A DNA stretch of 64,000 bases from DATFVA01 sp963832715 (GCA_963832715.1 CAWHVB010000001.1:1-64000); one strand, 5' to 3'. Numbered from the stretch's first letter, positions 35,742-45,205 are shown. A program made the numbers and translations. The notes: a model not told the origin generated them from the letters alone.

Positions 35742-38700
35742 TTGACAACGCATTTAGAGAAAAATAGTCGGCTGATAAAAACAATCTTATCCGGTGTACT
35801 GAATAGAATAATTGTTTTTGGGATATTGATGTTAATGATATCTCCTTCAGCCTTTGCACAAAGGAATTACCTTTTTGAGAATATTTCAGTACCCCAGGGG
35901 CTTTCCAACTCTACAGTCAACTATATCTTTCAGGACAGCAACGGGTTTCTTTGGATTTCAACCAATGACGGCCTTAACAGGTATGATGGAAACAATATAA
36001 AAGTATTTAGAAACGATCCGAATGATTCCACGACACTGCCAACCAATGACTGCTATGCTATTGCAGAGGATGAAGACGGATTTATCTGGATTGGAGTGTC
36101 AAATAACATTATAGCAAAATACGACCCGAAAAATCAAACTTTTAACAGCTATCACACAGAGACCGCGGGTGTCTCTAAAATATCATATTCTTATTCCGCA
36201 CTTTTAGATTCTAAAGGAAATTTATGGTTCGGGACCACATATCACGGCATACAAAAGTTTAGTAAATCAAAAAATAAGTTTGAACAGATACACCTCGATA
36301 GTAATAATAAAAATGCACAATGGGGTAATATCATTGGTATAACTGAATTAAAGAATGGGAATATACTAGCTGCCGATTATGCAAACGGTATAAAAATATA
36401 CAATGAAAAGCTTAATTTATTTCAGCCGTATTTTCTCAATACAAATTTTGATCCGAATGAAATTCAGATTATTTATGAAGACGCATCCGGTAATATCTGG
36501 CTCGGCGGCAGAAATCAATTAATAAAATTTTCTCCTGCTTATCATACTACTGAGAATTTCGACTTATTCAGCCTGATCAAAAATCCTACGACCTATGATA
36601 ACATAACAGGAATTATGCAGGATGATGAAGGATACTTGTGGGCAAGTGTTTATTCGCAGGGGCTGTACAGGATCACTCCAAAGACAAAGACAATCCAAAG
36701 AATAAATTATAGTAATAACGAGTTAAACACCTATGGGCGGGATGTTATTAACAACATTTATCGAGACAAATACGGCGTTATCTGGCTGGGGATATGGGGT
36801 AAAGGCCTTATCAAATTTGACCCGCTCAGAGAACCATTTAATTTTTATAAGTTTTCAACCGGGGACATCGCAAGTTCCGGTGCAAATTTTTCCACAGTGT
36901 TTGCGGGTTCATCTCAGAGCAATGAAATGACCATTGGAACATCTGAAAAGGGTTTATTTAATTACGACACTGAAAATCATAAGTTAAATAACATAAAATT
37001 CAATTTTAACCATTCTGGTGCTGCAGAAGGGACCATAAATATTCAGGCTCTTGCTGATGATAATGAGGGTGATAAATGGTTCGCATATAATAACCTTGGT
37101 CTGCACAAAATTGATAAGAATAATTCGGTGAGCGCTTATCTATCACCTAACTTAGAAAAAACTTCAAGTTATTATATAAACGCTATAAAAACTGATTCAT
37201 CAGGTAATATCTGGATTGCCTCAAGACAGGGATTTGAGAAATACGATCCCGTCCAAAATCAATATACGTTCTTACCAACGATCATGAATAAACCGATAAG
37301 TCGGGAACTATCGCAAAAAATACATAAAATAGCCGATTCACAGGAGCCGATAGTTTCCATCTTAAAAGTTGGGGAAGCCTCAAATCTGGAAAAAACGTTC
37401 ACCCTGAATTCAGACCAGAAAGTTTTGATAATTGGTCTGGGAGAGGGTCAAATGGATGTCGGCGTGGGTCTTTCAGATGCCGGATCATTATTAAGCAAAG
37501 ATGGCAAAACAATCTGGTCGATGAATGATTTATTTAAAACGTTTAATGACGGAGGCGGATATAAAAACCGAATTGCACTTGGATGTTTAGATTTGAAAAA
37601 GGGAAACTATAAAATTACATATGCGACAGATGTGGGTCACTCTTACGGAACCTGGAATGTAACTCCACCTCCTGATTCCCTGTGGTATGGAATTCAGGTA
37701 TTAAGTTTATCTGAATCCGATTATAACAGCATAAATCAAATGAATGAAAAAGAAATTAACTCCAATAAATTTATGCCTACGGAAATAGGTACAAGTATAG
37801 AATTTAGTAAGCGGTACCGTAATGTTCTTTGGTTAGGTTCTACACAAAGCGGATTTTTTAAATATGATTTAACAACAGGTAATTTTAAGCAATATAATTT
37901 TGACTCCCTGAATGTTAGTTCTCTGAACAATTATATTAATTGCATTTTTGAAGATCGGGAAGGAATGGTCTGGATTGCAACAGCAAACAGTTTACTAAGA
38001 TTTGATCCCTCCTCTCAAAATATTAACAGATTTGATCAAAAAGACGGCCTTCCCTCCAATCAAATAAATTCGATTCTTGAAGATCTTGAAGGGAATCTCT
38101 GGATTAACACATCAGCAGGATTATCCAAACTGAATAAAAATGCACCTAAGGATAAATGGAATTTTGTCAATTTTAATGCTCAGGACGGACTTCAGGGTTT
38201 TACCAACAGTAAAGCTAACTGGTTAGATAAAGACGGCGAGATATTTTTAGGAGGAATCGATGGGTTTACATATTTCTATCCCGGCAAAATTAATGAGATA
38301 AAACCGGATATAATTATAGAGGACATAAAAGTTTCTGATATCTCACTTAAATCAGATTCCTCTGAAATAAAGACTGATAAAAGTGTAATGATGCTGAATG
38401 AACTTAATCTTTCATATACGCAGAATAATTTATCTTTTGAGTTTGCATCGATTCATTATTCCAGACCGGAAAAAAATAAAATTATTTATAAGCTGGAGGG
38501 TTTTGATAATCACTGGCTATCCAATAGCCGGGATTTTGCATCATACACTAACCTTGCACCGGGTAAATATATCTTTATGGTTAAAGGTTCAAACGGAGAT
38601 GGCATCTGGAATGAAAAAGGCAGATCGATAAAAATAATTATTCATCCTCCGTGGTGGAAAACCACTTCTGCATATTTAGGCTACTTTTTCCTGTTTGGCT

Positions 38701-39269
38701 TTCTGGTTTTTGGTGTAGACAGAATTCAAAGAAGGCGGTTGATCGAAAAAGAACGGGCTTTAGCAAAAGAGAAAGAACTTTTACAGGCACGGGAAATCGA
38801 AAAAGCCTATAAAGAATTAAAATCTACGCAGGCGCAGCTGATTCATTCAGAAAAGATGGCTTCGCTCGGTGAACTTACGGCCGGGATAGCTCACGAAATT
38901 AAAAATCCATTGAACTTCATTAATAATTTTTCTGAAATAAGTGCCGAGCTGCTGGACGAAATGCAGATGGAATTAAGCAGAAACGGCAAAATTGATGAAG
39001 GGGTTAAGGAGATAGCAGATAATCTGAAGCAGAATCTTGAGAAGATCACACAGCATGGAAAACGCGCGGATTCAATAGTTAAAGGGATGCTTCTTCATTC
39101 AAGAGGAACTACGGGAGAGAAGACCCCGACTGATATAAATGATCTTCTGGATCAGTATGTAACCTTGCATACCACGGTATGCGGGCGCAGAATAAGGAGT
39201 TCAATATTACGATCGAAAAAGATTACGATAAAACTTTGGAAAAGATATATGTTATTCCTCAGGATATAA
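35742..39269 (+). CDS. Sensor kinase 3, propeller with inserted domain
   Basis: A 1175-residue piece with TTG start, signal peptide ending SAFAQ near residue 40, and propeller blades of the W(I/L)G/S type. A different, beta-rich domain interrupts the propeller at about residues 530-660 (KTFTLNSDQKVLIIGLGEG, GHSYGTWNVTPPPDSLWYGI). After it come the remaining blades, a Y_Y_Y domain, a membrane segment near 975-995, a coiled coil and the kinase dimerisation helix with H1051 in GIAHEIKNPLNFINNF. The frame breaks near 39163, where one C seems to be missing after GTAACC, so the tail from TLHTTVCG onward is false. Confidence 0.85.
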   Translation: MTTHLEKNSRLIKTILSGVLNRIIVFGILMLMISPSAFAQRNYLFENISVPQGLSNSTVNYIFQDSNGFLWISTNDGLNRYDGNNIKVFRNDPNDSTTLPTNDCYAIAEDEDGFIWIGVSNNIIAKYDPKNQTFNSYHTETAGVSKISYSYSALLDSKGNLWFGTTYHGIQKFSKSKNKFEQIHLDSNNKNAQWGNIIGITELKNGNILAADYANGIKIYNEKLNLFQPYFLNTNFDPNEIQIIYEDASGNIWLGGRNQLIKFSPAYHTTENFDLFSLIKNPTTYDNITGIMQDDEGYLWASVYSQGLYRITPKTKTIQRINYSNNELNTYGRDVINNIYRDKYGVIWLGIWGKGLIKFDPLREPFNFYKFSTGDIASSGANFSTVFAGSSQSNEMTIGTSEKGLFNYDTENHKLNNIKFNFNHSGAAEGTINIQALADDNEGDKWFAYNNLGLHKIDKNNSVSAYLSPNLEKTSSYYINAIKTDSSGNIWIASRQGFEKYDPVQNQYTFLPTIMNKPISRELSQKIHKIADSQEPIVSILKVGEASNLEKTFTLNSDQKVLIIGLGEGQMDVGVGLSDAGSLLSKDGKTIWSMNDLFKTFNDGGGYKNRIALGCLDLKKGNYKITYATDVGHSYGTWNVTPPPDSLWYGIQVLSLSESDYNSINQMNEKEINSNKFMPTEIGTSIEFSKRYRNVLWLGSTQSGFFKYDLTTGNFKQYNFDSLNVSSLNNYINCIFEDREGMVWIATANSLLRFDPSSQNINRFDQKDGLPSNQINSILEDLEGNLWINTSAGLSKLNKNAPKDKWNFVNFNAQDGLQGFTNSKANWLDKDGEIFLGGIDGFTYFYPGKINEIKPDIIIEDIKVSDISLKSDSSEIKTDKSVMMLNELNLSYTQNNLSFEFASIHYSRPEKNKIIYKLEGFDNHWLSNSRDFASYTNLAPGKYIFMVKGSNGDGIWNEKGRSIKIIIHPPWWKTTSAYLGYFFLFGFLVFGVDRIQRRRLIEKERALAKEKELLQAREIEKAYKELKSTQAQLIHSEKMASLGELTAGIAHEIKNPLNFINNFSEISAELLDEMQMELSRNGKIDEGVKEIADNLKQNLEKITQHGKRADSIVKGMLLHSRGTTGEKTPTDINDLLDQYVTLHTTVCGRRIRSSILRSKKITIKLWKRYMLFLRI

Positions 39270-39619
39270 GCAGAGTATTCCTGAATATAATTAATAATGC
39301 CTGCTATGCGGCTTATGATAAAAAGAAAAAGAGAGGAGATGATTTCTCTCCGGTTTTCAGGGTTGCTACTAAGAACTTAAACGATAAGGTTGAAATACGT
39401 ATTAAAGATAACGGGATGGGAATTCCGGAAGATGTAAAGGATAAATTATTTAACCCCTTTTTTACTACGAAGCCGACCGGCGAAGGAACGGGCCTGGGAC
39501 TTTCACTAAGCTACGATATCGTTACAAAAATGCACGGCGGCAATATAGTTTTTGAGACTGAAGAAGGTAAATACACAGAATTTATTATAACATTACCAAA
39601 ACATAGCGAGGCAAAATGA
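39179..39619 (+). CDS. Sensor kinase 3, ATPase domain fragment
   Basis: The 146-residue piece is the ATP-binding half of the kinase: RAQNKEFNITIEKDYDKTLE, N box IINNACYAAY, G1 box IKDNGMGIP, F box FFTTKPTG, G2 box GEGTGLGLSLSYD. With one C added near 39163 it joins the upstream piece as QYVTLAYHGMRAQ, matching both neighbouring kinases at that point. Its stop overlaps the start of the receiver gene (ATGA), which implies translational coupling of kinase and receiver. Confidence 0.8.
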   Translation: MRAQNKEFNITIEKDYDKTLEKIYVIPQDISRVFLNIINNACYAAYDKKKKRGDDFSPVFRVATKNLNDKVEIRIKDNGMGIPEDVKDKLFNPFFTTKPTGEGTGLGLSLSYDIVTKMHGGNIVFETEEGKYTEFIITLPKHSEAK

Positions 39620-39978
39620 AGTTAATAGTCGTTGATGATGAATATGATGTTCAGTTTTTATTTCAGCAGAAGTTCAGGAAAGAAATCAAATCCGGGAAGA
39701 TACAAATACGTTACGCCATTAATGGAACGGCAGCGCTTGAATTGATTAACACAATTGAGAATCGTACTGATTACCTGGTGTTGACTGATATCAATATGCC
39801 TGAAATGAATGGGATGGAATTACTGAAGGAAATAAAAAACAGGTACCCGGGATTAAGAGTTTTTATGATTACTGCTTATGGAGATGAACAGAACTTTAAT
39901 ATGGCAAAGAAGCTGGGCGCGGATGATTATTTTACCAAACCGCTGGAATTTGATCTGCTCAAATCTAAAATTAGTTAA
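39616..39978 (+). CDS. Stand-alone receiver (CheY-like)
   Basis: A 120-residue single receiver domain: acidic pocket VDDE (residues 6-9), phospho-acceptor D58 in LTDINMPEMNG, T87-equivalent in MITAYGD, and K108 in YFTKPL. No output domain is attached, so it should act as a phosphate relay or through protein contacts. It overlaps the stop of sensor kinase 3 by four bases and precedes the receiver-phosphatase gene by 24 bases. It is the nearest candidate partner for the three kinases. Confidence 0.92.
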   Translation: MKLIVVDDEYDVQFLFQQKFRKEIKSGKIQIRYAINGTAALELINTIENRTDYLVLTDINMPEMNGMELLKEIKNRYPGLRVFMITAYGDEQNFNMAKKLGADDYFTKPLEFDLLKSKIS

Positions 39979-40002
39979 CCGAACGAACCGAGGAAAAATT
40001 AA

Positions 40003-41172
40003 ATGCAATTGGCAAAAATCTTAGTAGTTGATGATGAACCTGATCTTCAGGCATTGATCCGTCAGAAATTCCGCAATAAAATTAAAGCAAATGAATACGA
40101 GTTCCATTTCGCTGAGAACGGCGCGGAAGCACTGGAAAAACTTGCTAATGACGGGGAGATAGATTTAATTCTGACCGATATAAATATGCCGGTAATGGAC
40201 GGGTTGACGCTTCTCTCAAAAATAGGAGAATTAAATAAGAAACTTCTCAGGTCTGTAATTGTATCGGCTTACGGAGATATGGATAATATAAGAACAGCAA
40301 TGAACAGGGGTGCATATGATTTTGTTACCAAGCCTATCGATCTGAAAGACCTGGAGATTACCATAGAAAAATCGCTTAAGGAAATCGAACGTTATAAAAT
40401 AGCTATGATGGCTCACGATACTCTCGTTGCCCTCAGGCAGGAACTTGATATTGCAACGATAATACAGACATCCATGCTGCCTAAAACGTTTCCTGCATTT
40501 CCTGATAGAAAGGAATTTGATATCTATGCCAGAATGACTCCTGCCAGGGAAGTGGGCGGGGATCTTTATGATTTTTTCCTTATTGACAAATACAGGTTAG
40601 GGATAATTATTGGCGATGTATCCGGGAAAGGAATTGCCGCGGCTTTGCTGATGGCAGTATGCAAAACACTGCTAAAAGTTATCTCAGCTAAAGGAATACC
40701 GGCGGATGAAGTTCTTTCAGAAGTAAATAAGATGCTTGTGAAAGAGAGTCCTTCCAATATGTTTGTAACCGTATTTTACGGCATCCTCGATACAAGGAAC
40801 GGAGCATTTGAATACTCTAATGGAGGACATAATCCTCCCTTCCTGCTTTCAGCTGACAGCTCGCTCAAATCAATCAATGATGCAGGAGGACTTATGCTGG
40901 GTGCCTTCGAGCTGTCCGAATATAAATCGAATATAATAATGCTGAAGCCCGGAGATATTATATTCTTCTATACCGACGGTGTAACTGAGGCATTTAATAC
41001 AAAGCAGGAGGAATTTATGGAGCAAAGACTTTGCGCTCTTCTCGAAAATCAGGCAAACCTGGATTGTAAAGAAATTGTAGACCGGGTCTTCTCCGGTCTG
41101 ACAGATTTTACGGCTGGTGCTGAACAGTCTGATGATATCACCTGCATGACCCTGAAATACCTGAAAAAGTGA
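40003..41172 (+). CDS. Receiver-SpoIIE/PP2C phosphatase (RsbU-like)
   Basis: The 389-residue protein has a receiver (about residues 4-122; VDDE at 9-12, phospho-acceptor D59 in LTDINMPVMDG, K in FVTKP), a short helical linker and a PP2C-type SpoIIE domain (about 170-388) with metal-binding motifs REVGGDLYDFF, IGDVSGKGIAAALLM, YSNGGHNPP, FYTDGVTEA and QSDDITCM. Such proteins dephosphorylate STAS-domain anti-sigma antagonists in partner-switching pathways. No STAS or anti-sigma gene is near. GAGGAAAA precedes the ATG. It is the last gene of the signalling cluster. Confidence 0.92.
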   Translation: MQLAKILVVDDEPDLQALIRQKFRNKIKANEYEFHFAENGAEALEKLANDGEIDLILTDINMPVMDGLTLLSKIGELNKKLLRSVIVSAYGDMDNIRTAMNRGAYDFVTKPIDLKDLEITIEKSLKEIERYKIAMMAHDTLVALRQELDIATIIQTSMLPKTFPAFPDRKEFDIYARMTPAREVGGDLYDFFLIDKYRLGIIIGDVSGKGIAAALLMAVCKTLLKVISAKGIPADEVLSEVNKMLVKESPSNMFVTVFYGILDTRNGAFEYSNGGHNPPFLLSADSSLKSINDAGGLMLGAFELSEYKSNIIMLKPGDIIFFYTDGVTEAFNTKQEEFMEQRLCALLENQANLDCKEIVDRVFSGLTDFTAGAEQSDDITCMTLKYLKK

Positions 41173-41358
41173 TTCCCTTATCTCCCATTCAGCCGGTTCA
41201 TCGCCTCCTTTTACTGCTTTTTTCTGCTGTATTGTCAATTTTTATTTTTTTATGAGTCCGATGTCCCTTTATTTCCGCTGAATTTACTAACTTTTTAACC
41301 GTGCAGACTTTTCTTCGATTGCTGATTATTAATTTTTAATTATAACAGGAGGCAACCT

Positions 41359-42489
41359 ATGCATAAATCTACCGGATTTTTGTATATTTTATTTTTTCTG
41401 CTGTTTACCCTCATTTTAAACAAGCCCATTTTCTCTCAGGTTACTGACACTCTCTTTTATGATAGTTTCCAGGATATGTCGAACTGGACTGCGGTTGGTC
41501 CCCTGGGACAGCAGAACTGGTCGGTTATCAATTCAAATTATGCCGGCGGGAATTCGGCTCCCGAGGTACACTTCACCTGGGAATATTTGTTTGTCGGTGA
41601 CTCCTACCTGCTTGCATCCCCTGTTTTTACAGGGATACAGGGCCACAATATGGAATTGAAATTTAATTATATGGAGGACTACTGGTCGAATATAGTTTAT
41701 GTGGGCGTAGCTGTAACCGGCGACGGCGGTAGTTCTTATACATCAATATGGGAGCTGCAGGCAAGCGGAAATTCAGGACCTGCAGAAGTTACTGTCGACT
41801 TTACAGGCATTGATAACATGCAGATAGCTCTGTACTATACCGGAGATGCGAATGATATCGACTTCTGGTATGTTGACGATGTAACCCTGATGGACCTTGA
41901 TGCTGTGCCGGTTGAACTGACGTCTTTTACTGCGTCAACGCTTAACGGAAATGTGAATCTTAACTGGACAACTGCGACGGAAACAAATAACAAGGGATTT
42001 GAAATTCAAAGAGCTGTTGTAAATAGCAATGAGAGCGAATGGGAGAAAATCGGATTTGTTAATGGCGGCGGAACGACATCTAAACCTTTGGATTATAGTT
42101 TTACCGATAGGAATATTAAAAGCGGAAAATACTCTTACCGCCTCAAACAAATTGATTTTGACGGCACTTATGAGTATTCCAGGATAATTGAGACTAAAGT
42201 ATCCGCCCCGGCAGAGTTTTCTTTGAAGCAGAATTATCCGAACCCGTTTAACCCTTCAACTAAAATAAGCTTCAGTTTACCTTCGGATTCGAAGGTAAGT
42301 TTGAATGTATTTAATATACTGGGACAGCAGGTTGCCTCGCTGATAAACGGGAACATTTCTGCCGGAGATAAAGAAATTACCTTTGATGCTTCAAAGTTAA
42401 CCAGCGGAATCTATCTTTACCGCCTTGATGCAGTCACATCAGAAGGACAAAATTTTTCCTCGATCAGGAAAATGATCCTTACAAAATAG
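41359..42489 (+). CDS. T9SS-sorted secreted protein
   Basis: A 376-residue exported protein: signal peptide (about 1-27), a jelly-roll-like binding domain (about 30-180, DTLFYDSFQDMSNW to DIDFWYVDDVTL), a fibronectin-type region (about 185-285, LTSFTASTLNGNVNLNW) and the type A T9SS C-terminal domain with QNYPNPFNPSTKISFSLP near 293-310, ending IRKMILTK. It should be secreted across the outer membrane by the type IX system. No enzymatic motif was seen. GGAGG lies seven bases before the ATG, and a terminator follows, so it is a single-gene unit. Confidence 0.85.
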   Translation: MHKSTGFLYILFFLLFTLILNKPIFSQVTDTLFYDSFQDMSNWTAVGPLGQQNWSVINSNYAGGNSAPEVHFTWEYLFVGDSYLLASPVFTGIQGHNMELKFNYMEDYWSNIVYVGVAVTGDGGSSYTSIWELQASGNSGPAEVTVDFTGIDNMQIALYYTGDANDIDFWYVDDVTLMDLDAVPVELTSFTASTLNGNVNLNWTTATETNNKGFEIQRAVVNSNESEWEKIGFVNGGGTTSKPLDYSFTDRNIKSGKYSYRLKQIDFDGTYEYSRIIETKVSAPAEFSLKQNYPNPFNPSTKISFSLPSDSKVSLNVFNILGQQVASLINGNISAGDKEITFDASKLTSGIYLYRLDAVTSEGQNFSSIRKMILTK

Positions 42490-42508
42490 CCGTCATAATT
42501 TACTCATT

Positions 42509-42537
42509 AAAGCCGGTATAACTGCCGGCTTTTTTTA
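42509..42537 (+). terminator. Rho-independent terminator
   Basis: AGCCGG at 42511-42516 pairs with CCGGCT at 42525-42530 around TATAACTG, followed directly by seven T residues. It ends the T9SS cargo gene. Confidence 0.9.
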
Positions 42538-42684
42538 TCTGCCATTATCATCGTTAGTCATTTACGGCTTCCGGCTGTCGTCAAAGCAGAATAAACGATG
42601 AGTTGAAACATTGCCGCTGCTGATTTCTCCTTAATACTATTCGTCATCACTTACAAACGTTCATTTATTAATTATTATTAACGA

Positions 42685-44337
42685 ATGATTCTAAAGTCAA
42701 TATGGACAAATACTACATATCGTATTCTCATTATCATTGCAGCTGTACTGCTTCTCTTATTCCTCGCGGTGTTAATATTTTCAGACCCCATCCTTAACAG
42801 CCTTGTCAAAGACAAGCTTCTATCTAAAGCAAACTCGCCTAAAAATATAAGCCTGCAGATCGATGATATGAGCTATCATTTATTTTCAAACTCAGTCGAA
42901 ACGAAGGGTATCAGGTTATCGTATAAAGATTCATCGGGGACAGGTATATCCACCTATAATGTTAAAATCCCTTCGTTCGAAATCTCTGGAATTAACTGGG
43001 CTGTCGTGATCTTCGGCTCTGGATTATCGCTGGGTACAACCATCATTGATAAACCGGTTTTTGAGATAAAATCGCAATCTGATGGAAAACAGAAGGAAAA
43101 AAACAACAATGGGAAGAAAGAGGAACGAAAGTATGCTCCTCTCTTCGACAAATCATTTGCAGCCGGATTACCTTCGCGTATAAATCCCCTGCGTATAAAA
43201 AGACTTATGATTCGTTCCGGCAAATTATTCCAAATTTCTAAGACTGGTAATGAAACAACAAAAGATACAATCGACAATTTTAACCTGGAGATAGGAGGAA
43301 TAAAAATCGATTCATCCGAAAGTGACACCTCCCTTAAATATATTATTGCGGATAATTTCAATTTTGATGCTGTAAAGATCAGCAGAAAATTTGTAAAAGG
43401 AGGGAATTTGCTCAGGTTGGATTCTGTCATCGTCTCGGGTGAAGATTCTATACTCACAGTTAAGGGCTTTTTATATAAACCGTTTCTTTCAAGGCAGGAT
43501 TATTTTGCAAGAAAGAAATATCGCGCTGATAAACGGACAATCAGAATTGCAAATATAAAAATAGAAGGAATCAACTTCAGCAGTATAGTGCAGAGAAGCA
43601 CATTCACTGCTTCTTCAGCAGAAATAGATAATTTCTTTGTAAAAATCCTTACCGACAAGCGTAAACCGATAGCTCCCGACTTTGCTCCTAAAATGCCTAA
43701 TGAGATTCTGCAGGATCTGAAATTCGGGCTAAATATTGACAAACTGAAGTTTGCCCGGGGTGAAATCAAGGTCGAGGCTCTGCAGGAGAACAGCGATACT
43801 GCAGCTGTGTTGCCATTTACAAATGTTGGTGCGGAGATCTTTAATATTGGAAACCTAAAGCAGAGTAAAAAATATGCTGTCATTAAGGCTGAAGGAAAGA
43901 TGTTCGGGGCTGCGAGGCTGAGTTTGGAGGTTCATTTAGATCAAAAATCGGAAAAGCTTAACTATAACAGCAAAGGAATGCTCGATTCAATGAGCGTTAA
44001 ACCGATGAATCAATGGCTGAAAATAGACGAACTGGTAAGATTAACAAATGGATATATCTCAAAGATTAACTTTTCTACAGAAATGAATGACGGGAAAGCA
44101 CACGCTGGTGTAACTCCCGTTTACAAAGACCTTGAAGTAAAAATGCTGAATAAGAAAAAGGAAGAAAAAAAGATTAAAAGTTTTCTGGCTAAGGTTTTTA
44201 AAATAAGAAAAAGTAATCCCGGGGATGGTAAATTAAAAACAGGTCAGAAAGATTACATCGGAACAAAGGATAATACATTCTTCGATGAACTCTGGATTCC
44301 TGTGAAAAAAGCGCTGGGCGAAGTAGTAGGTTACTAA
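42685..44337 (+). CDS. AsmA-like membrane-anchored protein
   Basis: The 550-residue protein has one N-terminal membrane segment (about residues 13-33) and a long extracytoplasmic part rich in repeating beta strands. A weak AsmA/DUF748 pattern is visible: a strand pair just after the anchor (ISLQIDDMSYHLFSNSVETKGI), IKRLMIRSGKL, IEGINFSS and KLKFARGEIKV. AsmA-like proteins form beta grooves and take part in lipid movement or envelope homeostasis. A Lys/Glu-rich stretch near 133-147 and a basic one near 490-505 interrupt it. Family assignment is tentative. It is a single gene on the plus strand. Confidence 0.65.
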   Translation: MILKSIWTNTTYRILIIIAAVLLLLFLAVLIFSDPILNSLVKDKLLSKANSPKNISLQIDDMSYHLFSNSVETKGIRLSYKDSSGTGISTYNVKIPSFEISGINWAVVIFGSGLSLGTTIIDKPVFEIKSQSDGKQKEKNNNGKKEERKYAPLFDKSFAAGLPSRINPLRIKRLMIRSGKLFQISKTGNETTKDTIDNFNLEIGGIKIDSSESDTSLKYIIADNFNFDAVKISRKFVKGGNLLRLDSVIVSGEDSILTVKGFLYKPFLSRQDYFARKKYRADKRTIRIANIKIEGINFSSIVQRSTFTASSAEIDNFFVKILTDKRKPIAPDFAPKMPNEILQDLKFGLNIDKLKFARGEIKVEALQENSDTAAVLPFTNVGAEIFNIGNLKQSKKYAVIKAEGKMFGAARLSLEVHLDQKSEKLNYNSKGMLDSMSVKPMNQWLKIDELVRLTNGYISKINFSTEMNDGKAHAGVTPVYKDLEVKMLNKKKEEKKIKSFLAKVFKIRKSNPGDGKLKTGQKDYIGTKDNTFFDELWIPVKKALGEVVGY

Positions 44338-44476
44338 AATTTCGTCTCTGCATCATACCTCTCCCCTCCCGTCGGGCTATCGCCTCATTGTATTATATTA
44401 AAATCCCCGCCCGGCCGGTTTACTTTACCCGGCACAGGCGGAGTTTCGAATCTTCAGACATCAGCCGTTATTTCCA

Positions 44477-44929
44477 TTACCCCTCCTTTTTGTGGGCCGA
44501 AACAGTAATTTCATATTTATTCGTCGTGCTGTTTAACCCGCAGTGTACAGTGCAGGTAACACCGGGTTTATCTGATTGAAATTCTCCAATGGCTAAAGTA
44601 TCAACTGTATATCCTTTACTTATCATATCGGCAATATATCCGTTAAGGGCGGCCTGCTGACTTTTCTGAGTTTCATATTGCTGAGTTGCTTCTGCCTGGA
44701 ATATACCGCCTTCATCTGCAACAAACGATTTGCTGGAAACCAATGATTTATAAAACATCATCACCATTGATTTATTTGAATCGTCTGTATAAACTGGCTT
44801 GCCGAGGAAATCAATTAATTCCGAACGGCTTTTGCCGATGTAATTCTGCATGTCAAGCTGAGAGAAAATTTCGGATGGGAATGCGAGTAATCCGATAATT
44901 ATCTGAAGAACCAGGAAAGATCTTTTCAT
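44477..44929 (-). CDS. Secreted hypothetical protein
   Basis: A 150-residue protein with a signal peptide (about residues 1-23, ending EIFSQ). Residues 30-62 (IGKSRSELIDFLGKPVYTDDS) resemble the opening of SmpA/BamE-type folds, in which GxxxxxVxxxLGxP begins the domain, but the match is short. The rest is unrecognised. GGAGGAAA precedes the ATG. Two tiny membrane proteins lie just upstream on the same strand. Confidence 0.65.
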   Translation of the reverse strand: MKRSFLVLQIIIGLLAFPSEIFSQLDMQNYIGKSRSELIDFLGKPVYTDDSNKSMVMMFYKSLVSSKSFVADEGGIFQAEATQQYETQKSQQAALNGYIADMISKGYTVDTLAIGEFQSDKPGVTCTVHCGLNSTTNKYEITVSAHKKEG

Positions 44930-44955
44930 TTGGTTTCCTCCCCAAATAATTTCAA

Positions 44956-45069
44956 TTACGATAGTAAATATATAATGTATCCGATTAAAAGAGGAATAAG
45001 AAGCATAATTAATCCCTCAATAATCGACTTTAATCCTGATTTCGCGTCATCACTTGATTCCTTTTTCAT
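44956..45069 (-). CDS. 37-residue membrane protein
   Basis: A charged N-terminus (MKKESSDDAKSG) followed by one hydrophobic helix (about residues 16-36, rich in Ile and Leu). GAGGAGG lies about eight bases upstream of the ATG, a strong ribosome site. The start lies within the 3' end of the preceding 51-residue frame, overlapping it by 20 bases. Both short length and strong translation signals suggest a small subunit of a membrane complex; no partner of that kind is present in the window. Confidence 0.55.
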   Translation of the reverse strand: MKKESSDDAKSGLKSIIEGLIMLLIPLLIGYIIYLLS

Positions 45070-45205
45070 AATTTTTATCCTCCTCGGGATTCTTTAATCT
45101 TTTTTCTTTTTTCTCCGAAGCGAACACTCTGACAAAGCAGAAAACTGTGAGGTAAATTATTATTCCCCAGGCACCTGTTAAAAATATCCAGCCGCTAAGT
45201 TCCAT
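45050..45205 (-). CDS. 51-residue membrane protein
   Basis: MELSGWIFLTGAWGIIIYLT opens one membrane helix with an aromatic/Cys end (VFCFVRVF), then a basic-acidic tail. AAGGAAAA lies six bases before the ATG. The SGWIFxxxxWGxIIxLTVFCF pattern is familiar to me from other small, unnamed membrane proteins of Bacteroidota and Chlorobi. It is the first of two overlapping small frames. Function unknown. Confidence 0.55.
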   Translation of the reverse strand: MELSGWIFLTGAWGIIIYLTVFCFVRVFASEKKEKRLKNPEEDKNYEKGIK

